64,000 nucleotides of DNA from Gammaproteobacteria bacterium (lineage in GTDB: Bacteria > Pseudomonadota > Gammaproteobacteria > Enterobacterales > Alteromonadaceae), in assembly GCA_018222405.1 (NCBI GenBank), contig JAAFAI010000017.1, positions 50,121 through 114,120 on the forward strand, given 5' to 3'. Position 1 is the first letter of the stretch; each line of letters starts with the position of its first letter. Below the pieces are notes generated by a model, which had not been told where the DNA came from, made no database searches, and worked only from the letters and a program-made list of their open reading frames with translations. Positions 36,674 to 46,394 of this stretch are shown here, in pieces. Made by a program: the position numbers and the translations under genes.

Positions 36674-37279
36674 GTGGCGGCAGCGTTAAAGAACAGGTTG
36701 GTGGGCACTGTTATTTTGGTAGCAGTAGCGGTAATCATATTACCAGACATGCTGGATGGTAAAAAATCCAGCAATGGGGACGTGTTTGTTAATGTTCCGG
36801 CGGCACCCGCTAAGAAGCCTATTGTAAATCCCGAGCCATTTCCTGATGAAAGGGTGGTGGCTTCAGCGCAGCGCCCGGTTGAAATTGTTAACGAAAAGCC
36901 GGTTGATGAGCCCGGTAGTCCGGCTGAGTCCACGCCGGAGGCAAGCAGCGACAGCACGACTCAGGTGAATAATTCGCCAAATGATGACCTGGCGCGCCAA
37001 ACCGTGGTGGAAGCGCCGGAAGAATCAGAGCAAAATAACAGCTGGGTGATTCAATTGGGCAGTTTCAGGCATCAGAAAAACGTGAAGCAATTACTGGATA
37101 AGTTGGAAAACGCCGGTTACCGTGCGTTCAGCCGGCCTATCGAAACCAGTTCCGGGCCGCTAACCAAAGTATTTGTCGGGCCCAATCTGAACAAACGCGA
37201 ACTGGATGGTGCCTTATCTCACCTTCAGGAGTTAACCGGCTTACGAGGCAAAGTAACCCGTTTCAGTGTGAACAGCTAA
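36674..37279 (+). CDS. dedD: SPOR-domain cell division protein DedD
   Basis: A 201-residue bitopic inner-membrane protein: a membrane helix at residues 8-24 (LVGTVILVAVAVIILPD), a periplasmic Pro/Glu/Ser-rich linker, and a C-terminal SPOR domain (about 120-200, WVIQLGSFRHQKNVKQLLDKL) that binds denuded septal peptidoglycan. I use GTG 36674 as start; it is the first codon that gives a complete N-terminus, and CAGG precedes it. The position between folC and cvpA supports DedD. Confidence 0.88.
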   Translation: MAAALKNRLVGTVILVAVAVIILPDMLDGKKSSNGDVFVNVPAAPAKKPIVNPEPFPDERVVASAQRPVEIVNEKPVDEPGSPAESTPEASSDSTTQVNNSPNDDLARQTVVEAPEESEQNNSWVIQLGSFRHQKNVKQLLDKLENAGYRAFSRPIETSSGPLTKVFVGPNLNKRELDGALSHLQELTGLRGKVTRFSVNS

Positions 37280-37384
37280 ATCAACAGGCTCACTCAGGAC
37301 AGAATTGTTGACAGCCGGTGACTGGATAAAATTTCGGCACTGGTAATAAGACAGACTTCTGGTAGAATGCGCGCGAATTTGACG

Positions 37385-37417
37385 CGATGAGGTTTGGCTT
37401 AACAGCCTAACGCATCG
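37385..37417 (+). promoter_or_regulatory. Stem-loop in the cvpA-purF leader
   Basis: CGATG...CATCG with an inner GTTTGGCT...AGCCTAAC pairing forms a long stem (one bulge) with a TAAC loop, 27 bases upstream of the cvpA ATG. There is no T-run. A PurR-type operator was not found in this gap. A TAGAAT at 37362-37367 may be the -10 of a promoter but has no clear -35. Confidence 0.4.
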
Positions 37418-37443
37418 TTAACAGGACGGGTAAGAATCTTCAA

Positions 37444-37932
37444 ATGAATTGGCTGGATTACACGATTTTAGGTGTGATAGCGCTCTCCACGCTAATCAGT
37501 CTGGTGCGTGGCTTCGTTAAAGAAGCTGTTTCACTGGCAGTCTGGTTTGCCGCCATGTTTGTTGCCAGCCAATTTTATGCCGACCTTGCCGTTTACTTCA
37601 CGCGTATCAGTGACGAACTTGTTCGTAACGGCGCAGCCATCGCCGCTCTCTTTGTGGCAACGCTTTTGCTTGGTGCCTTGCTGAATTACACCATCAGTCA
37701 GCTGGTTCAGGCCACTGGCCTGTCTGGCACCGACAGAGCACTCGGTGCAGTTTTTGGCGCATTGCGCGGCATTCTGATCGTAAGTGCGCTATTATTTTTC
37801 CTGGATACATTTACGCCTTCAGCCTCATCCCAGTGGTGGGATGAGTCGGTGCTAGTGCCGGAATTTGCAATTATTATTGAGTGGTTTTTTAGTTACGTAA
37901 AAGACAGCTCCAGTTTTTTAACTCCCGCTTAA
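37444..37932 (+). CDS. cvpA: CvpA family membrane protein
   Basis: A 162-residue inner-membrane protein with four hydrophobic segments (about 5-22, 28-48, 62-85 and 100-120) and the family start [22 protein letters not shown] cut by the hydrophilic RGFVKEA. In E. coli cvpA is required for colicin V production and precedes purF, as here. Its molecular role is not settled. It starts a two-gene unit with purF 14 bases downstream. Confidence 0.9.
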   Translation: MNWLDYTILGVIALSTLISLVRGFVKEAVSLAVWFAAMFVASQFYADLAVYFTRISDELVRNGAAIAALFVATLLLGALLNYTISQLVQATGLSGTDRALGAVFGALRGILIVSALLFFLDTFTPSASSQWWDESVLVPEFAIIIEWFFSYVKDSSSFLTPA

Positions 37933-37945
37933 ATAGGTAACCTAC

Positions 37946-39466
37946 ATGTGTGGTATTGTCGGAATAGTTGGTAAAACACCTGTTGCTCAGTCACTCTATG
38001 ACTGTTTAACCGTTTTACAGCACCGCGGTCAGGATGCGGCTGGTATCATGACGATTGACAACGGTGTGTTTAATCTGCGTAAAGACAATGGACTGGTTCG
38101 GGATGTGTTTCACACCCGTCATATGAAGCGCCTCACAGGGAATATGGGGATTGGCCATTGTCGTTATCCCACTGCCGGTTCTTCCAGTTCCGCAGAAGCC
38201 CAGCCGTTTTATGTAAACTCTCCCTTTGGAATGGCGTTTGCCCATAACGGTAACCTCACCAATGCCCTCGATTTACAAATCGAAGTTGCCAAAGTCGCTC
38301 GCCGGCATATCAATACCACATCAGATTCAGAGATTCTGATGAACATTTTTGCCCACGAGTTATCGCAGCGCACCACCGGGCTGACAGTGTCACCCAAAGA
38401 TATCTTTGAAGTGGTGACCAATGTTCATAACAAAGCCCGTGGCGCATACGCCTGTGTGGCGGCAATTATTGGTTTGGGTGTTGTGGCATTCCGCGATCCC
38501 AATGGTATTCGTCCGCTGGCACTGGGTAAGCGTATTACCGAAATGGGCGAAGAATACATGGTTGCCTCTGAGAGTGTCGCTCTGGATGCCGTAGGCTTTC
38601 AGTTTATTCGTGACGTAGCACCGGGCGAAGCCGTATTTATCACCGAAGCGGGCGAGTTGTTCACCCAACAGTGTGCCCAGTCGCCACTGACTTCACCGTG
38701 TATCTTTGAGTTTGTTTACTTTGCCCGTCCTGACTCGTTCATTGACGGAATTTCTGTTTACGCTTCACGCGTTAACATGGGTAAGAAGCTCGGTGAGAAA
38801 ATTGCCCGCGAATGGGCCGACCTCGACATTGACGTGGTGATCCCAATTCCGGAAACTTCCATGGATGTGGCGTTACAAATCGCCATTACCCTTGATTTAC
38901 CTTACCGTCAGGGCTTCGTTAAAAACCGCTATATTGGCCGTACGTTTATTATGCCTGGTCAGACGCAGCGTAAGAAATCGGTACGCCGTAAGCTGAACGC
39001 TATTTCTTCTGAGTTTAAAGGCAAAAATGTACTGCTGGTGGATGACTCTATTGTTCGCGGCACCACCTCCGGCCAAATCATTGAGATGGCACGTGAGTCG
39101 GGTGCGAAGAAAGTGTATTTCGCTTCTGCAGCACCTGAGATTCGTTTCCCTAATGTGTACGGTATCGATATGCCATCGGCTAACGAACTGATTGCTTATG
39201 GCCGCGAGATTGATCAGATTTCCGATCTGATCCAGGCCGACGGTCTGATTTTCCAGGATATTTCCGATCTGGTCGCCGCTGTTCAGCACGAGAATCCGCA
39301 GATTTCACGATTTGAAACGTCAGTTTTCGATGGTAACTACATTACTGGCGACGTAGACCAGGCATACCTGGAACGCATCGATGCAGCCCGTAACGATCAG
39401 GCCAGAAAAGCGCCGGTTGTGCAGGCTGAGTTATCCAACCTGGATATGCATAACTTCGAAGCGTAA
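37946..39466 (+). CDS. purF: Amidophosphoribosyltransferase
   Basis: First committed step of purine synthesis: glutamine and PRPP give phosphoribosylamine. The 506-residue protein starts MCGIVGIVG with the N-terminal nucleophile Cys exposed after Met removal (no propeptide, as in E. coli). The glutaminase domain spans about 1-240, and the PRPP site [18 protein letters not shown] lies near residue 365. Length agrees with E. coli PurF. A strong terminator follows. Confidence 0.95.
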   Translation: MCGIVGIVGKTPVAQSLYDCLTVLQHRGQDAAGIMTIDNGVFNLRKDNGLVRDVFHTRHMKRLTGNMGIGHCRYPTAGSSSSAEAQPFYVNSPFGMAFAHNGNLTNALDLQIEVAKVARRHINTTSDSEILMNIFAHELSQRTTGLTVSPKDIFEVVTNVHNKARGAYACVAAIIGLGVVAFRDPNGIRPLALGKRITEMGEEYMVASESVALDAVGFQFIRDVAPGEAVFITEAGELFTQQCAQSPLTSPCIFEFVYFARPDSFIDGISVYASRVNMGKKLGEKIAREWADLDIDVVIPIPETSMDVALQIAITLDLPYRQGFVKNRYIGRTFIMPGQTQRKKSVRRKLNAISSEFKGKNVLLVDDSIVRGTTSGQIIEMARESGAKKVYFASAAPEIRFPNVYGIDMPSANELIAYGREIDQISDLIQADGLIFQDISDLVAAVQHENPQISRFETSVFDGNYITGDVDQAYLERIDAARNDQARKAPVVQAELSNLDMHNFEA

Positions 39467-39484
39467 CTGGCACCGCAGATAGCA

Positions 39485-39512
39485 AAAAGCCGTTCACATG
39501 AACGGCTTTTTT
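39485..39512. terminator. Bidirectional intrinsic terminator after purF
   Basis: AAAAGCCGTTC (39485-39495) and GAACGGCTTTT (39500-39510) form a perfect stem with loop ACAT, followed by TT. The A-run on the left makes it work for the convergent Yip1 gene as well. Confidence 0.85.
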
Positions 39513-39533
39513 AGTGCGTTAAAAAAGGGGGGG

Positions 39534-40133
39534 CTAGTGCATATAAATCGGGCCCAGACCCATGCTCCATAAAATCACTGAGCTTGCCATCAGAATAACT
39601 AGCAGCACCAGACCGCAAGTCACCACCGAGCTTGAATAGATAAAGCCTTTTTCTTCCGGGATGTGCATCATAATTGGCACACCAGAATACAGCAGGTAAA
39701 CCGAATAGGATAAACCCACCAGGCCCACCGACATAATAAACCATAATTCAGGATACAGGCCGGCAAAGCCAACCATAAATAACGGCGTGGCCGTATACGC
39801 AGCCAGTTCGAGAGACTGGGTGTAGGTAGGCGAAGTATCAAATGCTTTTGCCAGTTCATGCATCAGGGCTGCTAAAGCAATTACCCCCGCAATCAGGCCA
39901 AAATACATTGCTACACTCATGGCCATGGCACTTTGATTAGTGAGTTTGATCAACTCACCTGCGCCAACGCTCCAGCCTAAATGTGCTGCCGAATAATATC
40001 CGACAATGGCTGGGATCAGTGCGATGATGGCTATGTGACTTAACGCGTAAAAATAGTTTTCGTGGCGTTTATCAATAGCTTGCCATTCTTCTTTTGGGTG
40101 GGTGTAAATACCCCACAGGTGGTTCAGGATCAT
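39534..40133 (-). CDS. Yip1 domain membrane protein
   Basis: A 199-residue polytopic protein with about five membrane helices. The N-terminus (LWGIYTHPKEEWQAID) is typical of bacterial Yip1/YIPF-like proteins. The helices lie at about 30-48, 70-92, 108-125, 128-150 and 165-188. The function of bacterial members is unknown. It is monocistronic and faces purF. Confidence 0.82.
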   Translation of the reverse strand: MILNHLWGIYTHPKEEWQAIDKRHENYFYALSHIAIIALIPAIVGYYSAAHLGWSVGAGELIKLTNQSAMAMSVAMYFGLIAGVIALAALMHELAKAFDTSPTYTQSLELAAYTATPLFMVGFAGLYPELWFIMSVGLVGLSYSVYLLYSGVPIMMHIPEEKGFIYSSSVVTCGLVLLVILMASSVILWSMGLGPIYMH

Positions 40134-40296
40134 AATTTTTCCCTCGGTGCTGAGAATGTTTTTAATTTGTTATTTATTTAACAAATAATCAACATTTTCA
40201 GTTTTATCCAAAGCGAAAACTAAGTCAATATATTTTGATGATAAATTAAACAGGGCAGGCCGAAACCCAATGCAGATATGGCGACGATGTTTATGG

Positions 40297-41241
40297 CTAT
40301 TTTTTCTCAGCCACCGCGGAGGGTTTTAACAATGGCATGAATGAAGCCAGTAGTAAGCTCATCACATAGATTGATGCTGCGCTACCGAGCAGGAAAACAT
40401 GCAACTGAACACTGGCTTCCAGTAACTGGGGAAAACTTGACTGTAAGTTACTGATACCATCAATTTCTGCTGCCAGAATAAAGGCGCCTTCAAACGTGCC
40501 GCTGCCCGCTACACCGTGAATGGGTAATACCGATGACAGATCAGCTCCTACAATGCCCAATAGTGCGGTGTGGAACGACAATCCCGATATGCCCAGCACA
40601 ATTAAAACAAATGCAGTTAATTTACTTAGCCAGGAACAAAGGGTCAGCAGCGCGATGGTAAAATAGGTTTTCCCTGATGTGGGAAGTGGCGTGAGCGTGT
40701 CTCTGATTTTAACCAATAGCGGTTGATGAGCAGGGTATAGCAACCGCAGAGCAAACGTTTTAAGCAGTTCAGTATATCTGATTGCCAGGACAAATACTCC
40801 GCAGATGGCGAGTGAGAATAGCGGTAAGTCCTGCCATAATAGCAGCACGCCGCCTATGCAAAGCAGACAAAGTAAATCCAGTAACCTGAACATAATCAGA
40901 TGCATAGAGGCTGTTAACATCGGCACATTAAACTGCGCTTTCATAAAGATGGGAAAGCTGGCTTCACCGGTACGCATGGGCATCATGATATTCAGGATAT
41001 TATGGGTTAGTGATAGTTTAAACAGTTCACTAAAGTGGCCCTTTATGGTGAGGCTCACCTGAATACGCCAGGTCCGAAGCACATAGGAAACTACCATTAA
41101 CCCCATTGCAGCCGCCAAATAATCGCCTGGTAAATCATTAAAACCGCGCACAATAGTATGCCAGCCAACAAATCTCTCAACCGCAATAATCGTTAGGATT
41201 AGCAGAGCTAAGGGCAAGAGGATTTTAATAGTGCGTTTCAT
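40297..41241 (-). CDS. YbhN/LPG synthase transmembrane-type flippase-like protein
   Basis: A 314-residue protein with about eight membrane helices, belonging to UPF0104/lysylphosphatidylglycerol synthase TM region (YbhN). The conserved RTWRIQVSLTIKGHFSELFKLSLTH region precedes the second half, which ends in the family GVAGSGTFEGAFILAAE region. Members without the C-terminal catalytic domain may move lipids or polyprenyl-linked sugars; this protein lacks that domain. The gene is divergent from miaE. Confidence 0.75.
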   Translation of the reverse strand: MKRTIKILLPLALLILTIIAVERFVGWHTIVRGFNDLPGDYLAAAMGLMVVSYVLRTWRIQVSLTIKGHFSELFKLSLTHNILNIMMPMRTGEASFPIFMKAQFNVPMLTASMHLIMFRLLDLLCLLCIGGVLLLWQDLPLFSLAICGVFVLAIRYTELLKTFALRLLYPAHQPLLVKIRDTLTPLPTSGKTYFTIALLTLCSWLSKLTAFVLIVLGISGLSFHTALLGIVGADLSSVLPIHGVAGSGTFEGAFILAAEIDGISNLQSSFPQLLEASVQLHVFLLGSAASIYVMSLLLASFMPLLKPSAVAEKK

Positions 41242-41374
41242 TAGTTTTATTATTTCAACGAGATAGGCGACTAGCCTGATAACTGGCCCGATTAAAACAC
41301 TATACCTTAAAGCCCTTGAAGCCGTGAATTATTTATTAATAACCTAAAGATTATACTTTCTGGGACTAATTTCA

Positions 41375-42199
41375 GTGGTAAACGATGTGATAAACTTATG
41401 GCGTTTTCTGTTAACCACGAATAAAAAGGTCAGAGATTATCAGGTGAATGAATTACTATCACCCATCAATGCATTTTTAAAATGCCCCACGCCACAGAGC
41501 TGGATAGACGAGGCTAAAAAACGGGATAACCTGCCTGTTGTACTGCTTGATCATCTGGTGTGTGAATTAAAAGCCGCTCAGTCTGCCATGTACCTTATCC
41601 GCAAATATGCCGTGGATAAAGAAAGCGGTGATGCGCTGCTGGCGTGGTTAAAGCCATTTGAGGATTTTACCTATCGTAAACAGGGCGAATGGCGTGAACT
41701 TGCCAATCATGAAAAGCTCACCAAATCTATGATGCCAAAATCCGGTGCGCCTTACAGTCAGGATTTAATTGATAAAATGGTCATGCTGATAAAAGAAGAG
41801 TTACATCACTTTTATCAGGTACTGGAAATCATGGAAGAATACGGCATTCCTTATGAATCGGTTGGCTCCAGTCGTTATGCCCGGGGCATGCTGCGTCATG
41901 TGCGTACCTATGAGCCCCAGGCACTTATTGATAAGTTAATTTGCGGCGCTTATATTGAGGCACGTTCCTGCGAACGGTTTGCCGCTCTGGCCCCTCATGT
42001 GGATAAACGGCTCGGTGATTTTTATGTATCATTGTTACGGTCTGAAGCCCGACATTATCAGGATTATCTAACGCTGGCAGAAGAAATTGCTGGCGCTGAT
42101 ATTTCTGAGCGTGTTGCTTTTTTTGCAGACGTGGAAGCCGAATTGATTTCATCGGTTGATGACGATTTTAAATTTCACAGTGGTGCGCCGGCAGTATAA
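41375..42199 (+). CDS. miaE: tRNA-(ms[2]io[6]A)-hydroxylase MiaE
   Basis: Diiron monooxygenase that hydroxylates the isopentenyl group of ms2i6A37 in tRNA. The 274-residue protein has the conserved LLDHLVCELKAAQSAMYLI helix, IKEELHHFYQVLEIM, ICGAYIEARSCERFAAL and LLRSEARHYQDYLTLAEE helices that carry the Glu and His iron ligands. The start codon is uncertain: GTG 41375 is used, GTG 41387 is an alternative. Length is a little more than Salmonella MiaE because of the N-terminus. Confidence 0.9.
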   Translation: MVNDVINLWRFLLTTNKKVRDYQVNELLSPINAFLKCPTPQSWIDEAKKRDNLPVVLLDHLVCELKAAQSAMYLIRKYAVDKESGDALLAWLKPFEDFTYRKQGEWRELANHEKLTKSMMPKSGAPYSQDLIDKMVMLIKEELHHFYQVLEIMEEYGIPYESVGSSRYARGMLRHVRTYEPQALIDKLICGAYIEARSCERFAALAPHVDKRLGDFYVSLLRSEARHYQDYLTLAEEIAGADISERVAFFADVEAELISSVDDDFKFHSGAPAV

Positions 42200-42315
42200 T
42201 TTTCCAATCCGCCTTAGACTTCACAATATAAATTTTTTAAGCAGGCAAAATGGCACATGCTATGGTTTGTGCCATACTCAGTCGAAATGTAGTTTTATTC
42301 TAAGCCCTGTTATTC

Positions 42316-43620
42316 ATGTTCAATCAGAAGTTAAAAGCGGAAATTGCCAGCCTGCAGGCTGAGCTTGCTCAATACAAGCGTGCCTCAGAAAACCTCAAAA
42401 ATGATCTCCTGTACTGGCGGTTAACACCGGCCGGCGAGATACAGGTATGTGGCAGTAAAAATGAAAACATGCTCGGCTCCCGTACTGGCAGAATAACCAG
42501 GCAGCCGTTTAGGGCAATAGTTGCCGAGAACGACCTTAAATCTAAAATCTTCAGTAATCTGACTGATGCCATCCAAAAACACCACCACTGGTCTGGCAGT
42601 ATCAATTTAAAAGCTACTGATTCTCATGTTAGTGTGCAATTGATTGTTCAGCCTCATTTCACTGCCGAGGGCGTGTGCGATCATCTGGATATATTTGGTA
42701 CCCCGCTGGAAGTCGACACGCAGTCTTCTTTAAGCAACGAGGATATCCTGGAAGCACTTGACCGTTCCATGGCTATTATTGAGTTTGAACCCACAGGTGT
42801 GATCATCAAAGCCAATTCGTTATTTTTGCAGACTACCGGCTATTCCCTTAATGAAATTCGCGGTAAGCATCACCGCATGTTTTGCCCGAAGGCGGTGACT
42901 GACGCTCCCGATTATCAGCAAACGTGGGATGCACTGGCTCGGGGTAAGTTTATTTCCGGACGTTTTCAGCGGGTCGACAAACACGGTAATCCGGTTTGGC
43001 TTGAAGCGTCGTACAACCCTGTAATAGACAATGATGGCAAGGTATACAAAGTGATTAAATTCGCCAGTAATGTTACCCAACAGGTAGACAATGAACGCCG
43101 GGTAAAAGAAGCGGCCGAGATGGCATCTTCTATGTCTGCCGAAACTGGTGCGCAGGCGGACAGAGGGCAACAGTTAATGACCGAAACCGTGGCTTCGCTG
43201 GCTTCACTCACTGAACAAATGACCAAAGCCTCTTCTGAAATCAGTGAACTGGAGCAACAATCCACAGAGCTGAATAAAATGGTGAGTGCCATCAGCGCGA
43301 TTGCCGACCAAACCAATTTACTGGCTCTGAATGCTGCTATCGAAGCCGCGAGAGCCGGCGACCAGGGCAGGGGATTCGCTGTGGTTGCAGATGAAGTAAG
43401 GGAGTTGGCGTCACGCACCACCGAATCTACCAAAGAAATCATGGCCGTGTTCTCACGCAACGACCAGTCAACCAAGCACGCTGTAAGTACCATTAAACAA
43501 GGGCTGGAAACGTTGGATGAAGTCGCTCAGAGTGTGGAACAAACTAAAACCTCGATGAGTGAAATTGCCTCCGGCTCCAAACAAATCATCAGTGCCGTAG
43601 ACAAGCTATCAAGGCATTAA
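42316..43620 (+). CDS. Soluble PAS-PAS-methyl-accepting chemotaxis protein
   Basis: A 434-residue cytoplasmic chemoreceptor without signal peptide or membrane segments. Coiled coil (about 1-30) is followed by two PAS domains (about 30-125 and 140-255; the second has [21 protein letters not shown] and [24 protein letters not shown]). An MCP signalling domain (about 260-434) with the hairpin tip [30 protein letters not shown] comes last. It resembles BdlA/Aer-like energy or redox sensors. The end is short compared with many MCPs, and there is no pentapeptide tether. The ligand is unknown. Confidence 0.85.
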   Translation: MFNQKLKAEIASLQAELAQYKRASENLKNDLLYWRLTPAGEIQVCGSKNENMLGSRTGRITRQPFRAIVAENDLKSKIFSNLTDAIQKHHHWSGSINLKATDSHVSVQLIVQPHFTAEGVCDHLDIFGTPLEVDTQSSLSNEDILEALDRSMAIIEFEPTGVIIKANSLFLQTTGYSLNEIRGKHHRMFCPKAVTDAPDYQQTWDALARGKFISGRFQRVDKHGNPVWLEASYNPVIDNDGKVYKVIKFASNVTQQVDNERRVKEAAEMASSMSAETGAQADRGQQLMTETVASLASLTEQMTKASSEISELEQQSTELNKMVSAISAIADQTNLLALNAAIEAARAGDQGRGFAVVADEVRELASRTTESTKEIMAVFSRNDQSTKHAVSTIKQGLETLDEVAQSVEQTKTSMSEIASGSKQIISAVDKLSRH

Positions 43621-43623
43621 TTA

Positions 43624-44283
43624 TTACCGGATTGTTTTCGCACGGGTTTTAGGGCCGTGCTGCTCGCGGCCAATATGCCGGGTGGCCAGCCAGCTATCAT
43701 TGGTGCGCTTAACCAGTACCACTTTATCCCCACTGAGCAATCGCTCGTTGGCTTCCATTGCCTGAACCGTAATATTCTGCAACTGGTGATTATGATCAAA
43801 GACCGAAGCTCGGACTTTGTCGCCCAAAAATTCGCTGTAGCCCTCGATGGTAGCAATGCGCCCGGCATACTCCTCACTTGCACGCAAACTGTTATAACTG
43901 CGTAAATGTGGCGCCAGATGGTGAATAACTACGGCAGTTGCCGTGGCTGCTATTCCCAGGGTAACAGGTAACAATAACGTCTGGGGAGCATAAGCCTGCC
44001 AGTAAGCAAAGTACAAGCGCTGAATCAGCATACCGCTGATGCCAAAAGTAATAAAAAACACCATAAACCAGAATACGATGGTTACTTCGTACAACCGCAG
44101 TGTTCGCGGTACACAGTGATAAGGCGTTAGTACCCCCTGGCTGTAATGCGGTGGCATATCCAGCAAACCAAAAAACGATTTTCCGCGCAGCAGAAACAGG
44201 CTTTCAATGGTACACAGCATTAATCCAACGAGAATGGGCACGCTGTAGATAAAATAAGCCTGGGTAAACAGAAATACCGACAT
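43624..44283 (-). CDS. Membrane protein with C-terminal OB-fold (YqiJ/DUF1449-like)
   Basis: A 219-residue protein (start ATG 44283, chosen because AAGGAG lies 3 bases upstream; upstream frame extension has no ribosome-binding site). Three membrane helices are visible at about 8-28, 68-90 and 100-122. A cytosolic C-terminal OB-fold-like region contains GRIATIEGYSEFLGDKVRASVFDHNHQL and GDKVVLVKRTNDSWL. The layout matches YqiJ/DUF1449 proteins, which accompany flotillins; no flotillin gene is next to it here. Confidence 0.65.
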   Translation of the reverse strand: MSVFLFTQAYFIYSVPILVGLMLCTIESLFLLRGKSFFGLLDMPPHYSQGVLTPYHCVPRTLRLYEVTIVFWFMVFFITFGISGMLIQRLYFAYWQAYAPQTLLLPVTLGIAATATAVVIHHLAPHLRSYNSLRASEEYAGRIATIEGYSEFLGDKVRASVFDHNHQLQNITVQAMEANERLLSGDKVVLVKRTNDSWLATRHIGREQHGPKTRAKTIR

Positions 44284-44468
44284 TGTCTCCTTCCCTGATG
44301 TCGCGGTCGTCCTAAAAAGTAGTGGGGGCGGCCAGATAATCAATCCACACCCTTCTGGTTATAGCACATCAGTAGTAAACCGCCAGTTCGGCTATACCAC
44401 TAAGGTCTTGTTGTGGCGTATCTGTCAGCTGGTTAGACTCTGAGTTTTAGAAATCCGGAATAGTGCAG

Positions 44469-44873
44469 ATGGCGATCAGTAAAGGTTATAAAGCATTGCT
44501 TGATGAAGCGATGCAGCAAATAAAAACAATCCCGTTGGAAGATGCCAGGGAGCTGTATGAGTTAAGTGAAGCCTGTTTTATTGATATCAGAGACATCCGT
44601 GAGTTAGAGCGCGACGGTATGATCCCGGAAGCAGTTCACGCACCGCGGGGTATGCTGGAATTTTGGGTTGATCCGGACAGTCCTTATTATCGTGAGGTGT
44701 TTGGACAGTCTGGCCCGTTGATTCTTTATTGTCAGTCAGCCTGGCGTTCTGCGTTGGCTACGCTAACACTTCAACAAATGGGCATGGATAACGTTTGTCA
44801 CTTAGAAGGCGGCTTTAAAAACTGGATGGGAGCAGGCTTGCCGGTTGCCGAAAAGCGAGCCGTCAGCCATTAA
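44469..44873 (+). CDS. Rhodanese-like sulfurtransferase
   Basis: A 134-residue single-domain rhodanese. The active-site loop is LYCQSAWRSALA with the catalytic Cys at 88 and the Arg of the loop at 93. The early IDIRDIRELERDGMIPEAVHAPRG segment matches the rhodanese CH2 motif region. ATG 44469 is preceded by GGAA at a suitable distance; GTG 44463 is too close. The acceptor is unknown. It lies convergent with lpxH, separated by 5 bases. Confidence 0.87.
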   Translation: MAISKGYKALLDEAMQQIKTIPLEDARELYELSEACFIDIRDIRELERDGMIPEAVHAPRGMLEFWVDPDSPYYREVFGQSGPLILYCQSAWRSALATLTLQQMGMDNVCHLEGGFKNWMGAGLPVAEKRAVSH

Positions 44874-44878
44874 CTAAA

Positions 44879-45616
44879 TTAATCTTTCGGTTTTGCAAAC
44901 TGCCGCTTCTCCAGCCGCACATCTACCGGGCTAACTCGTAGCACGCTGCCCTGGGTATACCAATCGCCGACTACTATACGGTGGGCGGGTTTGCCGTTAA
45001 CGGTTAAAGAGTGAATGTTGGGCCGGTGAGTGTGGCCGTGGATAAGCTGCTGAACATTGTGTTTTACCATCACGTAAACCACTTCATCGGGGGTGACATC
45101 CATAATTTCAGCGGTAAGGTTTTGCTGGTTTTTCTGGCTGGTTTTACGCCCGCGCTTTGCCAGCTTACGACGTAACCACAGTGGCAGAGCTCCCACCAGG
45201 CGTGGCCACCACCATCCCCGGGCTTTCTTTCTGAATTTCTGATATTCGATATCCAGCGTACACAGTTCATCGCCATGCAGTAATAAGGTTGGCGTGCCGT
45301 ACAGGTCAATCACCTGTTGTTCCGGCAGCAGTGTCATGCCCGCCTTTTTGGTCCAGCCTTCACGGATCGCGAAGTCACGATTACCATGAATAAAATACAC
45401 CGGTGTCGTTGCCGATAACGCCTTAAAAGCACTCGCTACCAGTTCAGACAATGGCGTAACGTCGTCATCGCCTAACCAGAATTCAAACAGATCGCCAAGC
45501 ACGTACAGCGCTTCCGCCTGTGGGGCATCCTGCTCAAGAAAGGTGAGTAAACACTCGGTGATATCATCACGCTCAGCGCTTAAATGTATGTCAGCAATAA
45601 AGTAAGTAAACGGCAT
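44879..45616 (-). CDS. lpxH: UDP-2,3-diacylglucosamine diphosphatase
   Basis: Hydrolyses UDP-diacylglucosamine to lipid X, the fourth step of lipid A synthesis. The 245-residue calcineurin-like phosphoesterase has FIADIHLS, VLGDLFEFWLGDDD, HGNRDFAI, LHGDELCTLD and IHGHTHRPNIH metal-binding motifs and the family length. It sits 81 bases downstream of ppiB on the same strand, as in E. coli (ppiB-lpxH), but a terminator intervenes. Confidence 0.95.
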   Translation of the reverse strand: MPFTYFIADIHLSAERDDITECLLTFLEQDAPQAEALYVLGDLFEFWLGDDDVTPLSELVASAFKALSATTPVYFIHGNRDFAIREGWTKKAGMTLLPEQQVIDLYGTPTLLLHGDELCTLDIEYQKFRKKARGWWWPRLVGALPLWLRRKLAKRGRKTSQKNQQNLTAEIMDVTPDEVVYVMVKHNVQQLIHGHTHRPNIHSLTVNGKPAHRIVVGDWYTQGSVLRVSPVDVRLEKRQFAKPKD

Positions 45617-45639
45617 TAATTATTAGCTTTTAGGCATTA

Positions 45640-45662
45640 AAAAGGGAGCCTGCAGACTCCCC
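45640..45662 (-). terminator. Intrinsic terminator between ppiB and lpxH
   Basis: Read on the minus strand, GGGAGTCTG and CAGGCTCCC pair over the CTGCAG palindrome, followed directly by TTTTT (45644-45640). It would end most ppiB transcripts before lpxH. Confidence 0.75.
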
Positions 45663-45697
45663 GGAGCGTGTTTAGTAATCAGGCAACAATGTGCAGA

Positions 45698-46192
45698 TTA
45701 TTCACTAATCACTGCTTTTTCGATAATCACAGCTTCAACCGGCACATCCTGATGATAGCCGTAATTGCCTGTTTTTACATTTTTAATTTTTTCAACCACA
45801 TCCATACCTTCGGTTACTTTACCGAATGCACAATAACCCCAGCCATTCATGCTCTCGCTGGAGAAGTTAAGGAAGTCGTTGTCTTTAACGTTAATGAAAA
45901 ACTGCGCAGTGGCTGAGTGAGGATCGTTAGTCCGCGCCATTGCAATAGTACCAGCTTCGTTGGCTACGCCGTTGTTAGCTTCGTTTTCAATAGGCGCTTT
46001 GGTTTCTTTTTGTTCCATATCCGGCGTCATACCGCCGCCCTGGATCATAAAACCGTCAATTACGCGGTGGAAAATGGTGTTGTCATAAAAACCGTCTTGT
46101 ACATAAGACAGAAAGTTCTCAACCGTTTTCGGTGCTTTATCGGCATACAGTTCCAGGGTAATGTCGCCGTGATTTGTTTTAAACGTCACCAT
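45698..46192 (-). CDS. ppiB: Peptidyl-prolyl cis-trans isomerase B (cyclophilin)
   Basis: A 164-residue cytoplasmic cyclophilin that catalyses prolyl isomerisation. It has the catalytic [14 protein letters not shown] (Arg and Phe of the active site), the [21 protein letters not shown] stretch and the [18 protein letters not shown] end. There is no signal peptide, as expected for PpiB rather than PpiA. The gene is divergent from cysS, as in E. coli. Confidence 0.94.
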   Translation of the reverse strand: MVTFKTNHGDITLELYADKAPKTVENFLSYVQDGFYDNTIFHRVIDGFMIQGGGMTPDMEQKETKAPIENEANNGVANEAGTIAMARTNDPHSATAQFFINVKDNDFLNFSSESMNGWGYCAFGKVTEGMDVVEKIKNVKTGNYGYHQDVPVEAVIIEKAVISE

Positions 46193-46394
46193 AGTGTTAA
46201 ACCTTACCTTAATTTAGTTTTTGGCTATATAGACCGCTAATGGTAGCCCAAATGCCAGAATGCGAAAACCCCTCTGAAGTACCTATTTGTTTATTCACCT
46301 GAAAATGCGTTTATAACTGGCGGCAGAGCGTGGTCAGACGGGAATTACAGTGCTAAACTTCGCCACCCAAACCGGTTTAAGAGGAAATTAGGAT

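Noticed and set aside
37280..37443. PurR operator upstream of cvpA-purF
   Set aside because: No ACGCAAACGTTTGCGT-like palindrome was found.
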